A stretch of 47,626 bases of DNA from JBARKJ01 sp963698885 (lineage in GTDB: Bacteria; Nitrospirota; JACRHJ01). The DNA is taken from NCBI GenBank assembly GCA_963698885.1, contig CAVOSJ010000005.1, forward strand, positions 1-47,626, in the 5' to 3' direction. A program made the translations under genes and the position numbers. Under the pieces are notes generated by a model, which saw nothing but the letters and a program-made list of their open reading frames with translations, had not been told where the DNA came from and made no database searches. The first letter of the stretch is position 1. Each line of letters starts with the position of its first letter. Positions 35,666 through 45,049 of the stretch are shown piece by piece.

Positions 35666-36637
35666 TCATTTGGATACCGCGAACCGTAACGCCGCAAAAA
35701 TTATCACCCCCAGCGCCGCCGTCAGGTACATCAGGCGCACCGATTCGTTTATCCTTTCAGGAGCCAGCGGCCGGGAAGGCTCTCCTATGAACGGCTTGAC
35801 GGACGCGATTCCGAAATATGAGTTCTCCCCGCCCAGACGCACTCCAAGCGCGCCCGCCGCCGCCGCCTCGGGATAGCCGCTGTTGGGGCTTGTATGGTTT
35901 AGGCGGTCTTTGATTAATACCTTAAGGGAACTCCTCCATGAATACCCGCCGCCGGTCAGGTTGAGGAGAAACGAGGCGATTACCGTAAGCAGTGCCGAGA
36001 GCCTTGCCGGGATGAAGTTCGCGATATCGTCCAGCCTTGCCGCCGCGCGCCCGAAATAAAGGAACCTCTCGTTCTTGTACCCGAACATGGAGTCCAGCGT
36101 ATTCACCGCCTTGTATGCCATGGCGAGTGGCGCGCCGCCAAGCGCCAGATAAAATAACGGCGCGATAACGCCGTCGGAAGTATTCTCCGCGACAGTCTCC
36201 ACCGTACCCCGCACCACCTGCGTGCCCGTCGAGATTTTCGGTATCCCGGCCCACCACCATCGAGAGCTTGCGTCTGGCCTCCGGCAGGTCTCCGGCCAGC
36301 AGGGGTTTCAGAACTTCCTTCGCCGCGCCCGCAAGCGATTTTGCCGACAGTGTAGTATATGCGAGGACAACCTCCACCGCCCCGCCGCCCAGCTTCCCCA
36401 GATGCCTGTACGCGGCTCCCACGAGGAAGAACGTTACGGCAAAGGTGAGGACCACGACAACCGCGCTGCGGCAAAACCGGCGGTCAGAAGGTATATCTTC
36501 CCTGCGCCGGGGCGGTTCAGGGCGCGTTCCAGCCGGGCCGCGAAATTCCCGATTATTTTTACCGGATGGGGCAGCCCCCGCGGGTCTCCTAACAGGAGGT
36601 CCAGGAGGAATGCAAGGAGCAGGTTCAGCGGCGGCAT
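35666..36637 (-). CDS. cbiB: Adenosylcobinamide-phosphate synthase CbiB, two frameshifts
   Basis: Membrane enzyme that attaches aminopropanol (phosphate) to adenosylcobyric acid. Three frames join: LLLAFLLDLLLGDPRGLPHPVKIIG; then AYTTLSAKSLAGAAKEVLKPL and KLSMVVGRDTENLD; then VVRGTVETVAENTSDGVIAPLFYL, AVNTLDSMFGYKNERF and HTSPNSGYPEAAAAGALGV. Breaks lie near 36460 and 36230. Joined length about 324 residues is normal. The start overlaps the end of the histidine kinase gene by 13 nt. Confidence 0.91.
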
Positions 36638-39360
36638 TGCACCAGTTCTTTTATCTTTGCCAGTAACTCTTCGGGCTTGAACGGCTTCGTGATGTAATCG
36701 TCCGCGCCGGACTTGTAGCCCTTGTCCACTTCCCAGCGCTGCGCCCCGGCGGTGAACATGGCGATGGGGATATTTTTGGTCTTCTGGTCGGACTTAAGTA
36801 TCTCGCAGACGTCGTAGCCGGTCATGTCCTCCATATAAACGTCCAGCAGGATAAGGTCGGGCAATATTTCTCTGGCAAGCTCTATGCCGTCTTTCCCGCC
36901 CTCCGCCTTCATTATTTCATATTGGTCCTGGAGGAGCCTTGCCGTGAGGTTCAGGATATCGACGTCGTCTTCTATAAGCAGGACCCTCGGCTTTCTTACC
37001 GGCGCGGACGAGGCCATCGCGGGCGCGGCGGGCGCGGCCTGGGCGACTTCCACGGCCTTGGGTTCATCTTTTTCCGTCTGGCGCATGGGCCGTTCCTCGG
37101 CGGTCTCCGCCACCAGCCCCATCGTGGCAAGCTCGCTTGTCTGGACGCTTACCGGCAGGACTATATGGAAACTGCTGCCGGGGCAATTGACGGCGTCGTA
37201 GCCTGAACTCTCCGCCCACAGCGTGCCCCCGTGCGCCTCGACTATGCCCCTCGCTATCGGCAGTCCCAGGCCCACGCCGCGGCCCAGGTAGGCGTACTTG
37301 CTGGTCGAGTGCTTGTCTATCTCCCCCACCTCGTAGAACTTCTCGAATATCCTGTCCAGTTCTTCTTTATCGAGGCCGATACCGCTGTCTTTGATAACGA
37401 TGTCCAGATAACTTGAAGGTCCCTTCTTCAGCACCCGGTCGCCTTTGAACCTTTTGAACGAGACCGTTATTCCGCCGCCGTCGGGCGTGAACTTTATGGC
37501 GTTGCCGATGATATTCACGAGGACCTGGCGCATCCTTTTCCTGTCTATCGCCACCTGGGGCAGGTTGACAACTCCATCCAGCGAGACCTCCTGGTTTCGC
37601 TGGTTTATAAAGGTCGAAAGCTCCTTTATCACTTCCTCGACAAGGTCCCCGATGTTGGTCGGCGAGAATATAAGCCGCAGGCCCTTCGCGTCTATCTGCG
37701 AGACGTCCAGCATCTCGGTTATAATCATCCGGAGCCGTTCCGCGCCTTTGTATATGCCCTCCAGCGCCTCCACGACCTTCGGGTCCATCTTTATGGACTG
37801 GTCTGAGATCAGGTTGCTGGAATAGCCGGTTATCAAGGAAAGCGGCGTCCGCAGCTCGTGGGACATCATACCCAGGAAGTGGTCCTTCATCCGGTCTATC
37901 CTTCTGAGTTCGACGTTCGCGCGCTCGACTATCTCCAGGTTCTCCCGGACCCGGTTCCTGGACTCCTCCACCTCTTCGGCGAATTTCCTGAGTTCCACCT
38001 GCGAAGACTCCAGCGCCTCCGTCCGCTCGTCCAGGTCCTCCATCATCGAGAGCAGGGCGCGGTTCAGCTCCTCGAGTTCAATAGTGCGCCCCTTGACCTT
38101 CTCCTCCAGCGACTGGGTCAAATCCTTCAGATCCGTGTTCGCCTTCTCGAGCTCTTCGCTCTTGCTGTCCACTTCATTCCTGTACTTCTGGAGGGAGGCG
38201 GCCATTTCATTAAAGGAGAGGGCCAGGGTGCCTATTTCGTCCATGGTCCCGACCGGCAGGTTTACGGAGAAATCCCCCTCGGCTATCCTGCGGGAGGTCC
38301 TGCTCATGGAAACTATCGGCTCCGCTATCTTGCTGGAAATGACATATACAAGGAATATCACCAGTATTACGGTAAATCCCATCGTATAGGCGACCTTGCG
38401 CCAAAGGGCGTGGACCGGGGCGAAGGCGTCGTCGTAGTCTTCCTTCACCACGAAACCCCATTTCGTCTCCGGAATATAACGGTACACGGCCAAGACTTCC
38501 ATCCCCCGGTAATCCTTCGTCTCTATGATGCCTTCCTGGCCTGACGCCGCGAGATGCGCCGCTTTAGGTGCATTTTCTAATTTGAACCTGAGCTTTAAAG
38601 GCGAATCGTTCATGAAGCGGAGGCGGTTCAAAAAGACCAGTTGGCCATCCTCTATCCTGGCTATTATGGTATCTCCGGTACCCCGCATCCCCGGCCAGCC
38701 CGCAAAGATTGGATAGAAGCTCTCATCCATCCCCACGATGAGTACGGAGGCTCCCCCAAATTTGCCGTCTTTCATTATCGGGGCGGAAAAAGCCATGACC
38801 AGGGCTTTAATATGCGGGTTATAGTATATGTCCTGAATATAGACGCTGTTCCCGCCCTTCATGCCGACGGCCATTGCGCCCTTGAAATAGCCCTCATCCG
38901 CATGGTTATGACCGACCATACTCTCGTCGTTTGAAGCAAGGACTCTGCCATCTTTGCCGAGTATGTTCGCATGCAGATAGGCATGATTAGAGGTGATGTC
39001 AGAGAGGTTATCTCTCAACTCTTTATACTGGGGGGTGTCTAAATATTTTTTTGAGATGGGATATCTTTCGAGAAAGGCGACGTCGGAGTTTGTTTTTTTA
39101 TTCTTTGCCAGAAAATTCACATCGCTAGACCTCTCCGAAAGCCAGGACTTTATCCTGCTCTTCTGGATGTCCGCGATAGAGGTGAGGTGGCTCCTTATCC
39201 TTTCCCGGAGCGCGGAATTCTCGCTCTGGTAGGCCATCGCCCCGATCATGAAGAACGGGATTATGACGAGGAGCGCGAAGTAAAGGATCAGCCGCCCTTT
39301 TATGCTCCCCTTAAGCCTGATGCTTTTTATTTTTTCCAGTATTCTCAACGTCACCCGCAA
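36625..39360 (-). CDS. Hybrid sensor histidine kinase with Cache sensor and receiver domain
   Basis: 911 residues. TM1 at about 24-44, a long periplasmic double-Cache region (to about 320), TM2, a HAMP domain (EPIVSMSRTSRRIAEGDFSV), about 90 residues of coiled coil, HisKA with MMSHELRTPLSLITGY (phospho-His near 500), HATPase_c with NIIGNAIKFTPDGGGI, DSGIGLD and GVGLGLPIARG, an Ala/Pro linker, and a C-terminal receiver with LILLDVYMEDMTGYDV (phospho-Asp) and ITKPFKPEELL. Senses an outside small molecule; no output domain. Start codon uncertain (TTG 39360, GTG 39354). It precedes cbiB with overlap. Confidence 0.93.
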   Translation of the reverse strand: MRVTLRILEKIKSIRLKGSIKGRLILYFALLVIIPFFMIGAMAYQSENSALRERIRSHLTSIADIQKSRIKSWLSERSSDVNFLAKNKKTNSDVAFLERYPISKKYLDTPQYKELRDNLSDITSNHAYLHANILGKDGRVLASNDESMVGHNHADEGYFKGAMAVGMKGGNSVYIQDIYYNPHIKALVMAFSAPIMKDGKFGGASVLIVGMDESFYPIFAGWPGMRGTGDTIIARIEDGQLVFLNRLRFMNDSPLKLRFKLENAPKAAHLAASGQEGIIETKDYRGMEVLAVYRYIPETKWGFVVKEDYDDAFAPVHALWRKVAYTMGFTVILVIFLVYVISSKIAEPIVSMSRTSRRIAEGDFSVNLPVGTMDEIGTLALSFNEMAASLQKYRNEVDSKSEELEKANTDLKDLTQSLEEKVKGRTIELEELNRALLSMMEDLDERTEALESSQVELRKFAEEVEESRNRVRENLEIVERANVELRRIDRMKDHFLGMMSHELRTPLSLITGYSSNLISDQSIKMDPKVVEALEGIYKGAERLRMIITEMLDVSQIDAKGLRLIFSPTNIGDLVEEVIKELSTFINQRNQEVSLDGVVNLPQVAIDRKRMRQVLVNIIGNAIKFTPDGGGITVSFKRFKGDRVLKKGPSSYLDIVIKDSGIGLDKEELDRIFEKFYEVGEIDKHSTSKYAYLGRGVGLGLPIARGIVEAHGGTLWAESSGYDAVNCPGSSFHIVLPVSVQTSELATMGLVAETAEERPMRQTEKDEPKAVEVAQAAPAAPAMASSAPVRKPRVLLIEDDVDILNLTARLLQDQYEIMKAEGGKDGIELAREILPDLILLDVYMEDMTGYDVCEILKSDQKTKNIPIAMFTAGAQRWEVDKGYKSGADDYITKPFKPEELLAKIKELVQCRR

Positions 39361-39391
39361 TAAATCAGAACTGATGCTAAGTTTCCTGAAT

Positions 39392-39400
39392 ATTATACCA
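39392..39400 (-). promoter_or_regulatory. Extended -10 promoter for the histidine kinase gene
   Basis: Minus strand TGG-TATAAT (39400-39392), a TGn extended -10 with consensus hexamer; the -35 region is weak. The leader would be about 25 nt. Confidence 0.55.
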
Positions 39401-39428
39401 GAAATAGCTGAAAATATTGAATACTTGA

Positions 39429-40976
39429 TTATGTTATAAGCTTCAAGACCTCATCCATCCCGATGTTTGATTCGACCAGGTCCGCAAGAGCTTCAAGACC
39501 TTTCTCCTTCAGACCCGCGTACTCCACCGGCCTGGCGGCCCGTTTCGTTCCCTTTTTTAATAGACCGGATATGAGGTCCCGGCGGAAGGCGTCGTTCTCG
39601 AAAACCCCATGTATGTACGTGCCCCATACGGAGCCGGCCGGTCGACCGGCTTCGGGCAGACTGGCCGCGCCGTCGTAATACCCGGCCTTTTCTCCGTTTT
39701 TCGTGTTTATGACGAATAACGGCGATGCACCCGGCCCAAGCTTCGTCCTGCCCATGTGGATTTCATAACCGGCGACAGCCGGCTGACCGGCAACGGGGCC
39801 GCCTCCGGTCCCCAAATAGTGCCCGCTCACCTGTGCCGTTACCTTCTCCCCCGTCAGGACGGTTTCCGCATCGAGTATGCCCATCCCCTTGACTTCCGGC
39901 GTCTCCGACTCGACGCCTTCCGGGTCGGCAACCGTCTTCCCAAGCATCTGGTAGCCGCCGCATATACCCGCGACCCGGCCTCCCGACGCGTGGTAGGAAA
40001 TCACGGCCTCTTCCAGCCCCGAACGCCGAAGGTCCAACAGGTCGGAGATAGTGTTTTTGCTCCCCGGTATAATCACCAGGTCCGGACGCCCAAGCTCGGC
40101 CGGCCCCTTTACGTACCGCACCCGGACGCCCGGCTCATGCGCCAGGGGGTCGAAGTCGGTGAAGTTCGATATGTGGCCAAGCCTCAGCACGGCAACGTCC
40201 AGGGCGCCGTCGTCAAGCCATGCGCCGTCTGAACCTCCAGGCGAACCCGCGCCGTCGAGCGCCACACCGTCTTCTTCCTGGATATATATGTCGTTAAAAT
40301 ACGGGATTACGCCGAGGACGGGCTTTCCGGTCCTTTGCAGGATAAAGTCAAGGCCGTCCTTTAAGAGAGAGGCGTCGCCCCGGAACTTGTTTATCAAAAA
40401 CCCCGCCACCATCTCACGTTCCGCCTCGTCAAGCAGTTCCATCGTCCCGACCATCGAGGCGAAGACGCCGCCCTTGTCGATGTCCGCGGCAATAAGCACC
40501 TTCGCCCCGGCCATCTCAGCGGTCTTCATGTTCACGAAATCGTGTTGTTTTAAATTTATCTCCGCCGGGCTGCCCGCGCCCTCTATGATTATAACGTCAT
40601 GTCTGGCCGAGAGTTCATCAAAGCATTCCCTGGCCGCCCGGAACGCCTCGTCCTTGTACCTGTGGTACTCCCTCACCCCCATGTTGCCGACCACTTTTCC
40701 GCGTATTATCACCTGCGCGCCGGTGTCGCTGTTGGCCTTCAGCAGTACCGGGTTCATCAGGACCGACGGGGGGATTTTTGCCGCTTCAGCCTGGTACGCC
40801 TGCGCGCGGCCTATCTCGCCGCCTTCAGGCGTGATGAAGGAGTTTAACGCCATGTTCTGGGATTTAAAAGGGGCAACAGAGTAGCCGCGCCTTACCAGTA
40901 TCCTGCACAGGGCGGCGACTATCACGCTTTTGCCGACATGGGAGCCGGTCCCTTGCACCATCAACGCCCTTGCCAT
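39429..40976 (-). CDS. cobQ: Cobyric acid synthase (CobQ/CbiP)
   Basis: Amidates four side chains of adenosylcobyrinic diamide using glutamine and ATP. 515 residues. N-terminal P-loop-like domain MVQGTGSHVGKSVIVAALCR with KSQNMALNSF; C-terminal class I-type amidotransferase with the nucleophile loop GGRVAGICGGYQMLG and TYIHGVFEN. Intact. It starts 2 nt after the inositol monophosphatase-like gene and ends the acpS-nnr-kinase-phosphatase-cobQ run. Its product feeds CbiB, encoded just downstream. Confidence 0.96.
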   Translation of the reverse strand: MARALMVQGTGSHVGKSVIVAALCRILVRRGYSVAPFKSQNMALNSFITPEGGEIGRAQAYQAEAAKIPPSVLMNPVLLKANSDTGAQVIIRGKVVGNMGVREYHRYKDEAFRAARECFDELSARHDVIIIEGAGSPAEINLKQHDFVNMKTAEMAGAKVLIAADIDKGGVFASMVGTMELLDEAEREMVAGFLINKFRGDASLLKDGLDFILQRTGKPVLGVIPYFNDIYIQEEDGVALDGAGSPGGSDGAWLDDGALDVAVLRLGHISNFTDFDPLAHEPGVRVRYVKGPAELGRPDLVIIPGSKNTISDLLDLRRSGLEEAVISYHASGGRVAGICGGYQMLGKTVADPEGVESETPEVKGMGILDAETVLTGEKVTAQVSGHYLGTGGGPVAGQPAVAGYEIHMGRTKLGPGASPLFVINTKNGEKAGYYDGAASLPEAGRPAGSVWGTYIHGVFENDAFRRDLISGLLKKGTKRAARPVEYAGLKEKGLEALADLVESNIGMDEVLKLIT

Positions 40977-40977
40977 C

Positions 40978-41793
40978 TTACGCGCAGCCTTTCAGGGCCT
41001 GGAGCGCCTTGGCCAGGACGTCCTTATTCGACGCGCCGATGAACGGGGTGGACCTTTCCAGGCCCAGCGGGATATCGTCCAGCGGGTTGCCCTCCAGGTC
41101 CGTAACCATGCCCCCGGCTTCCTTTACCATCAGCCATCCCGCCGCAAAATCGAAACTCCTGGATGCCGACGGGACCAATACCGCGTCCGTCGCCCCGGCG
41201 GCGAGGCAGGCCAGGTCGAGCGCCGTGCTCCCGAGACATCTTACTTTTCTGGCGCAGGATAAAAGCGTCATCGCTTTTTGCAGGTCTTTCCTGGGGGAGG
41301 ACGCCTCTATGTTCACCATGCCCAGTTCTATCCTGTCGGAGGTCATGAGCCTGATGCCGTTCTTGTACGCCCCGCCCCCTTTTATAGCCCAGAACTCGTC
41401 CCCGTTGCCCAGGTTTATTATATAGCCAAGGCCGACGTCTGAGAGCTTCTTCCCGTTCGCCATCACGAGCGCGGTGGAGAAGAAAGGTATGCCGTACTTG
41501 GCGTTGTTGCTGCCGTCTATCGGGTCGGCCAGGATAATCGAGTCCTCCCGTCCGAACTTCTTCTCCCCCAGCTCTTCGGATATGAAAGTGAACTGCTCGC
41601 CGGCCGCATGCAGTTTATCGAGGATGCCTAAGATAGCGTCCTCAGCCTTTTTGTCCAGAACGAGCGTAGTGTCCCCGCCCGCGCCCTTTCCAATCGCCCT
41701 GCCGTACCCCTTGCCTTTGAAAAGTTCGTCCATCTCGGAGCGCACTTTGGCGCCTATTTCCTTAAAGGCGGAAAGCCAGCTGAAATTTTCCAT
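40978..41793 (-). CDS. Inositol monophosphatase family protein
   Basis: 271 residues. Mg2+-dependent sugar/nucleotide phosphatase fold: FISEELGEKKF, the metal-binding ILADPIDGSNNAKYGIPFFSTALV, and the late GSTALDLACLAAGATDAV ... SFDFAAGWLMVKEAGG motif. Substrate could be inositol phosphate, fructose bisphosphate or PAP; the sequence does not decide. Start overlaps the stop of an APH-type kinase, making a tight kinase-phosphatase pair. Confidence 0.9.
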   Translation of the reverse strand: MENFSWLSAFKEIGAKVRSEMDELFKGKGYGRAIGKGAGGDTTLVLDKKAEDAILGILDKLHAAGEQFTFISEELGEKKFGREDSIILADPIDGSNNAKYGIPFFSTALVMANGKKLSDVGLGYIINLGNGDEFWAIKGGGAYKNGIRLMTSDRIELGMVNIEASSPRKDLQKAMTLLSCARKVRCLGSTALDLACLAAGATDAVLVPSASRSFDFAAGWLMVKEAGGMVTDLEGNPLDDIPLGLERSTPFIGASNKDVLAKALQALKGCA

Positions 41794-42878
41794 TAGAAGA
41801 ACCTCTCCCTGTATTTGAGTCCGCCCGAAATATATGTCTTCACTTTTGCCGGATCAAAAGTCCGCGCCTTCAGTGCGCCGTGCGCGAAGGCCATTATCTT
41901 TCCCCGCACCTCATCCGTCACGTCCGGATAGAAAAGAGGGTTTGCAACCACGGCGGCCCGGAACGCATAGAATGGCGCGGAGACTTCATTTACCGCCTCA
42001 TCTCCGGAAGCCCCGATATATTCTTCATAAAAAAGCCGGAGCGCCTCGTCATATGCGCCGGCCATCTTCCCGTGCTCCATCAGGGAAAAGAATATGAAGT
42101 TCATGCAAAGAGCCGTGACGTCGTCGGCGGGCTCGCCGTATTCTCCCCTGCTCCTGTCCAGGAGCGTGAACGATTTTTCGCCCTGAAAGAGTATGTTGCC
42201 GGGGTGGAAGTCTCCGTGCACGCGGGACAGCCTGCCGGGGTATTGTCTCAATACGGCCCGCCAGTCCACGCACGCTTTTTCGATTGCCGCCATCTCGGCT
42301 GAATTTGTAAAATTATTATCCAAGGCGTATGTATCGAATACGCCCATCAGGCACTCCCCGTGCCCGATTATATCTCTTACTTTACGGAAATAAAGCTCCG
42401 GCGCGTCCTTCTTTTTAGAGTTCGCCTTCGCCAGAAATTTCGCCAGCGCGGATACCCGCTCTCCGGCCCGCCGCGTCAGTTTCGGCATCCCTTTCATATC
42501 GCGGAGGTCCTGGAAATAATTCGTCCCTTCCCCTTCCTCCATTATAAGATAATATTCATGGCCCCCGGCGATGGATTTAAGGGCGCCGTCTTGCAGGGAG
42601 AGTACGTCGAGCGCCTTTACGTGAGACGGGAACTTCCCGTAGCTCTCGGACGCAAGCAGGAAAACGGATGCCCGGTCCGCGGGATAGTCGTGCCCGAGGC
42701 CTATGTTTTTGTCCAGCGTTTTTATTATAATATTCCTGCCGACGCCGTCACGGATAAACCTGGCCCTGTAGCCCCTGCCGTGGCTCCCTCTTCCGAGCGG
42801 AGTCAGGCGCACACTCCCGGGCGCGGCCCCGAAGACCTCGCTCAAGTATTCAGAAAACCTTCGGGCGGAGGGTTTCAA
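41793..42878 (-). CDS. APH-family phosphotransferase
   Basis: 361 residues with a protein-kinase-like fold of the aminoglycoside/choline kinase group. N-lobe LTPLGRGSHGRGYRARFI and NIIIKTL; catalytic loop SRVHGDFHPGNILF and metal-binding LLDRSRGEYGEPADDV, in which R-S replaces the usual W-E of LLDWE. A small-molecule kinase is likely; substrate unknown. It overlaps nnr by 4 nt upstream and the monophosphatase by one base downstream. Confidence 0.85.
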   Translation of the reverse strand: MKPSARRFSEYLSEVFGAAPGSVRLTPLGRGSHGRGYRARFIRDGVGRNIIIKTLDKNIGLGHDYPADRASVFLLASESYGKFPSHVKALDVLSLQDGALKSIAGGHEYYLIMEEGEGTNYFQDLRDMKGMPKLTRRAGERVSALAKFLAKANSKKKDAPELYFRKVRDIIGHGECLMGVFDTYALDNNFTNSAEMAAIEKACVDWRAVLRQYPGRLSRVHGDFHPGNILFQGEKSFTLLDRSRGEYGEPADDVTALCMNFIFFSLMEHGKMAGAYDEALRLFYEEYIGASGDEAVNEVSAPFYAFRAAVVANPLFYPDVTDEVRGKIMAFAHGALKARTFDPAKVKTYISGGLKYRERFF

Positions 42879-44422
42879 GCGCGGCCTCTCGCCAAGGCTC
42901 TGATAGCCGATGGAAGGGCGTCGATTAAATCCCCCGCGATCAGCCCGGCCTGACCTTTCTCATCCGACGCGATATCGCCCGCTAACCCATGCGCATACAC
43001 GCCGAGTAGCGCCGCGTCCCCCGCAAGAAGGCCCTGGGCCAGAAACGAGCTTACGACGCCGGTAAGCACGTCTCCCGTGCCCGCCGTAGCCATCCCCGGG
43101 TTTCCGGTCGGGTTTACGTAAAATGTGCCGTCCGGAGACGCAATCAGCGTCCTGGCCCCTTTAAGCGCGACGGTGCAATGGTGCGCCTTCGCCAGTTCCA
43201 ATGCCGCGCCCGGCCTGTCCGTCTGCACAGAGACCGTATGGATACCGAGAAGCCGTCCCGCTTCCGCCGGGTGGGGCGTGAGTATCACGGGCGCGGTCAT
43301 ATTATCCAGAGGCGCTTCGTCCTCGGAGAGGATGTTCAAGGCGTCGGCATCCAGCACCACCGGGATTTTCAGCTTAGGCAGCAGTTCCCGGACAAGTCTC
43401 GCGGTGTCCTTGTTGCGGGAGAGGCCGGGGCCGATAGCCACGGCGGTTTTGTCTTCCAGAAGCTCCAGCAGCCCATCCAGCGCGTTATATGAAAGAGAGC
43501 GCTCATCCGTCTCCGGGAGCCCCACGGTCATCTCCTCGGTAAGCTTCTCCTCGAAGATATCGTTCAAGCTCTCCGGGACCGCAACCGTTACAAGACCCAC
43601 GCCCGAGCGGAGCGCCGCCCTCGCCGCCAACACACCCGCGCCGGTCTTTCCGGCGGAGCCGGCAATAATCAAAAGGTGGCCGTAGGTGCCCTTGTGGGAA
43701 TCAGGCTTCCTTTCCGGCAGAAGGCCCTGGACGCGCCTTAAGGTCAGGAGGTGCGCGTTAATGGCCGCCTCGTCCACCGCGCTCTCTGGGATTCCTATTT
43801 CGGCAGTCTTTATATCGCCCGCGGCCTGCACGCCCGGATAGAGATAAAGCCCCCGCTTCGGCAGGCCGAAGGTGACGGTCATATCCGCATGGATAGCGGT
43901 CCCCATTATCCTGCCGTCGTCCGAATTGACGCCTGAAGGGACGTCCACGGCGACGACCTTCCGCGCTTTCGAGTTTATCATCTTTATCACCGAGGCGTAA
44001 GGCTCCGCGATTTCCTGTGAGAGCCCCGTCCCGAATATGGCGTCTATGACAGCTTCGGCGTGCGCGGCCTCGGAAATCTCGTCAGTTAAGTCCCGGCTGA
44101 CAGGGTTTATGGTTATCCCCATCTTGCGCGCCGCGTTCAGGTTAGTGGCCGCGTCGCCCTTCATATCATCCGAGAACAGCCGGACGCTGACTTTCGCGCC
44201 CATATTATGAAGGCGCCGCGCGATGACCAGGCCGTCGCCGCCGTTATTGCCCTTGCCGCAGAATATGCAGTAATACTTCCCCTCGACCGGCCCCCATTTA
44301 TGGACAATGGCGGAGACGACGGCGCGGCCCGCGTTCTCCATCAAGACGATGCCCGGTATGCCGAATTCCTCGATTGTCCGGCGGTCGAGCTCCCGCATCT
44401 CTGAGGCAGTAGCGAGTTTCAT
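42875..44422 (-). CDS. nnr: Bifunctional NAD(P)H-hydrate repair enzyme (epimerase + dehydratase)
   Basis: 515 residues. The N-terminal YjeF_N domain epimerises NAD(P)HX (MRELDRRTIEEFGIPGIVLMENAG; GNNGGDGLVIARRL); the C-terminal YjeF_C domain is the ADP/ATP-dependent dehydratase (HKGTYGHLLIIAGSAGKTGA; LTPHPAEAGRLLG; NPGMATAGTGDVLTG). Repairs damaged nicotinamide cofactors. Start overlaps the acpS stop by 4 nt, a common neighbour pair in bacteria. Intact. Confidence 0.96.
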   Translation of the reverse strand: MKLATASEMRELDRRTIEEFGIPGIVLMENAGRAVVSAIVHKWGPVEGKYYCIFCGKGNNGGDGLVIARRLHNMGAKVSVRLFSDDMKGDAATNLNAARKMGITINPVSRDLTDEISEAAHAEAVIDAIFGTGLSQEIAEPYASVIKMINSKARKVVAVDVPSGVNSDDGRIMGTAIHADMTVTFGLPKRGLYLYPGVQAAGDIKTAEIGIPESAVDEAAINAHLLTLRRVQGLLPERKPDSHKGTYGHLLIIAGSAGKTGAGVLAARAALRSGVGLVTVAVPESLNDIFEEKLTEEMTVGLPETDERSLSYNALDGLLELLEDKTAVAIGPGLSRNKDTARLVRELLPKLKIPVVLDADALNILSEDEAPLDNMTAPVILTPHPAEAGRLLGIHTVSVQTDRPGAALELAKAHHCTVALKGARTLIASPDGTFYVNPTGNPGMATAGTGDVLTGVVSSFLAQGLLAGDAALLGVYAHGLAGDIASDEKGQAGLIAGDLIDALPSAIRALARGRA

Positions 44423-44814
44423 TTAGACTCTTTCGCCTCCGTGGACAGTACAGCCTGGGCCACCGTATAATCCCCGTCGTGGCTGATGCTTACGAACGTC
44501 TCCCTGACTCCCAGCCTCTGGGCCATCTCGCGCACCTTGCCGTGGTAGAGCACGGCGGGCTTGCCCAGCCCGTCCCGCGTGACCTCTACGTCCACCCATT
44601 TAACGCCCTGGGAGTGCCCGGTGCCGAAAGCCTTGAGTACCGCTTCCTTTACCGCGAAGCGCGCCGCGAAGCTCTCGGTGCTCCTCTTCTGGCCGCGGCA
44701 GTAAGTCTTTTCCCCGTCGGTGAATACCCTGTCCTCGAACGCGCCGCCCCAGCGGGTAATAGCGTCAGCTATCCTGTCCACCCTTACTATGTCAATGCCT
44801 GTGCCAATTATCAA
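44419..44814 (-). CDS. acpS: Holo-[acyl-carrier-protein] synthase
   Basis: 131 residues. Transfers 4'-phosphopantetheine from CoA to acyl carrier protein. Motifs: IIGTGIDIVRVDRI at the N-terminus and FAARFAVKEAVLKAFGTG. The start is a TTG at 44814, placed by the family N-terminus; a GGGGAG sequence lies about 20 nt upstream, further than normal. The 235 bp before it (44815-45049) are AT-rich with no gene seen; a short GGGG/CCCC hairpin sits at 44825-44838. Confidence 0.93.
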   Translation of the reverse strand: MIIGTGIDIVRVDRIADAITRWGGAFEDRVFTDGEKTYCRGQKRSTESFAARFAVKEAVLKAFGTGHSQGVKWVDVEVTRDGLGKPAVLYHGKVREMAQRLGVRETFVSISHDGDYTVAQAVLSTEAKESK

Positions 44815-45049
44815 AATAAAATGCGGGGCATTCTCCCCTAATGTTAGTGTGCATCAATGTTTTTACTCTTTTTCTTCCAAATTAAATTTAAAATTATTGA
44901 TAATAACAATACAACTGTACCTATACGATAAGGGCTTCTCCAACACAAATATTTTTAAAGAAAATAGCAGCAACTGAACCATTATAATACCAAGTCATTT
45001 TTTATTATAAATTTCTCGATTTACTTTTTCAGATTTTCAGATTTTATGA

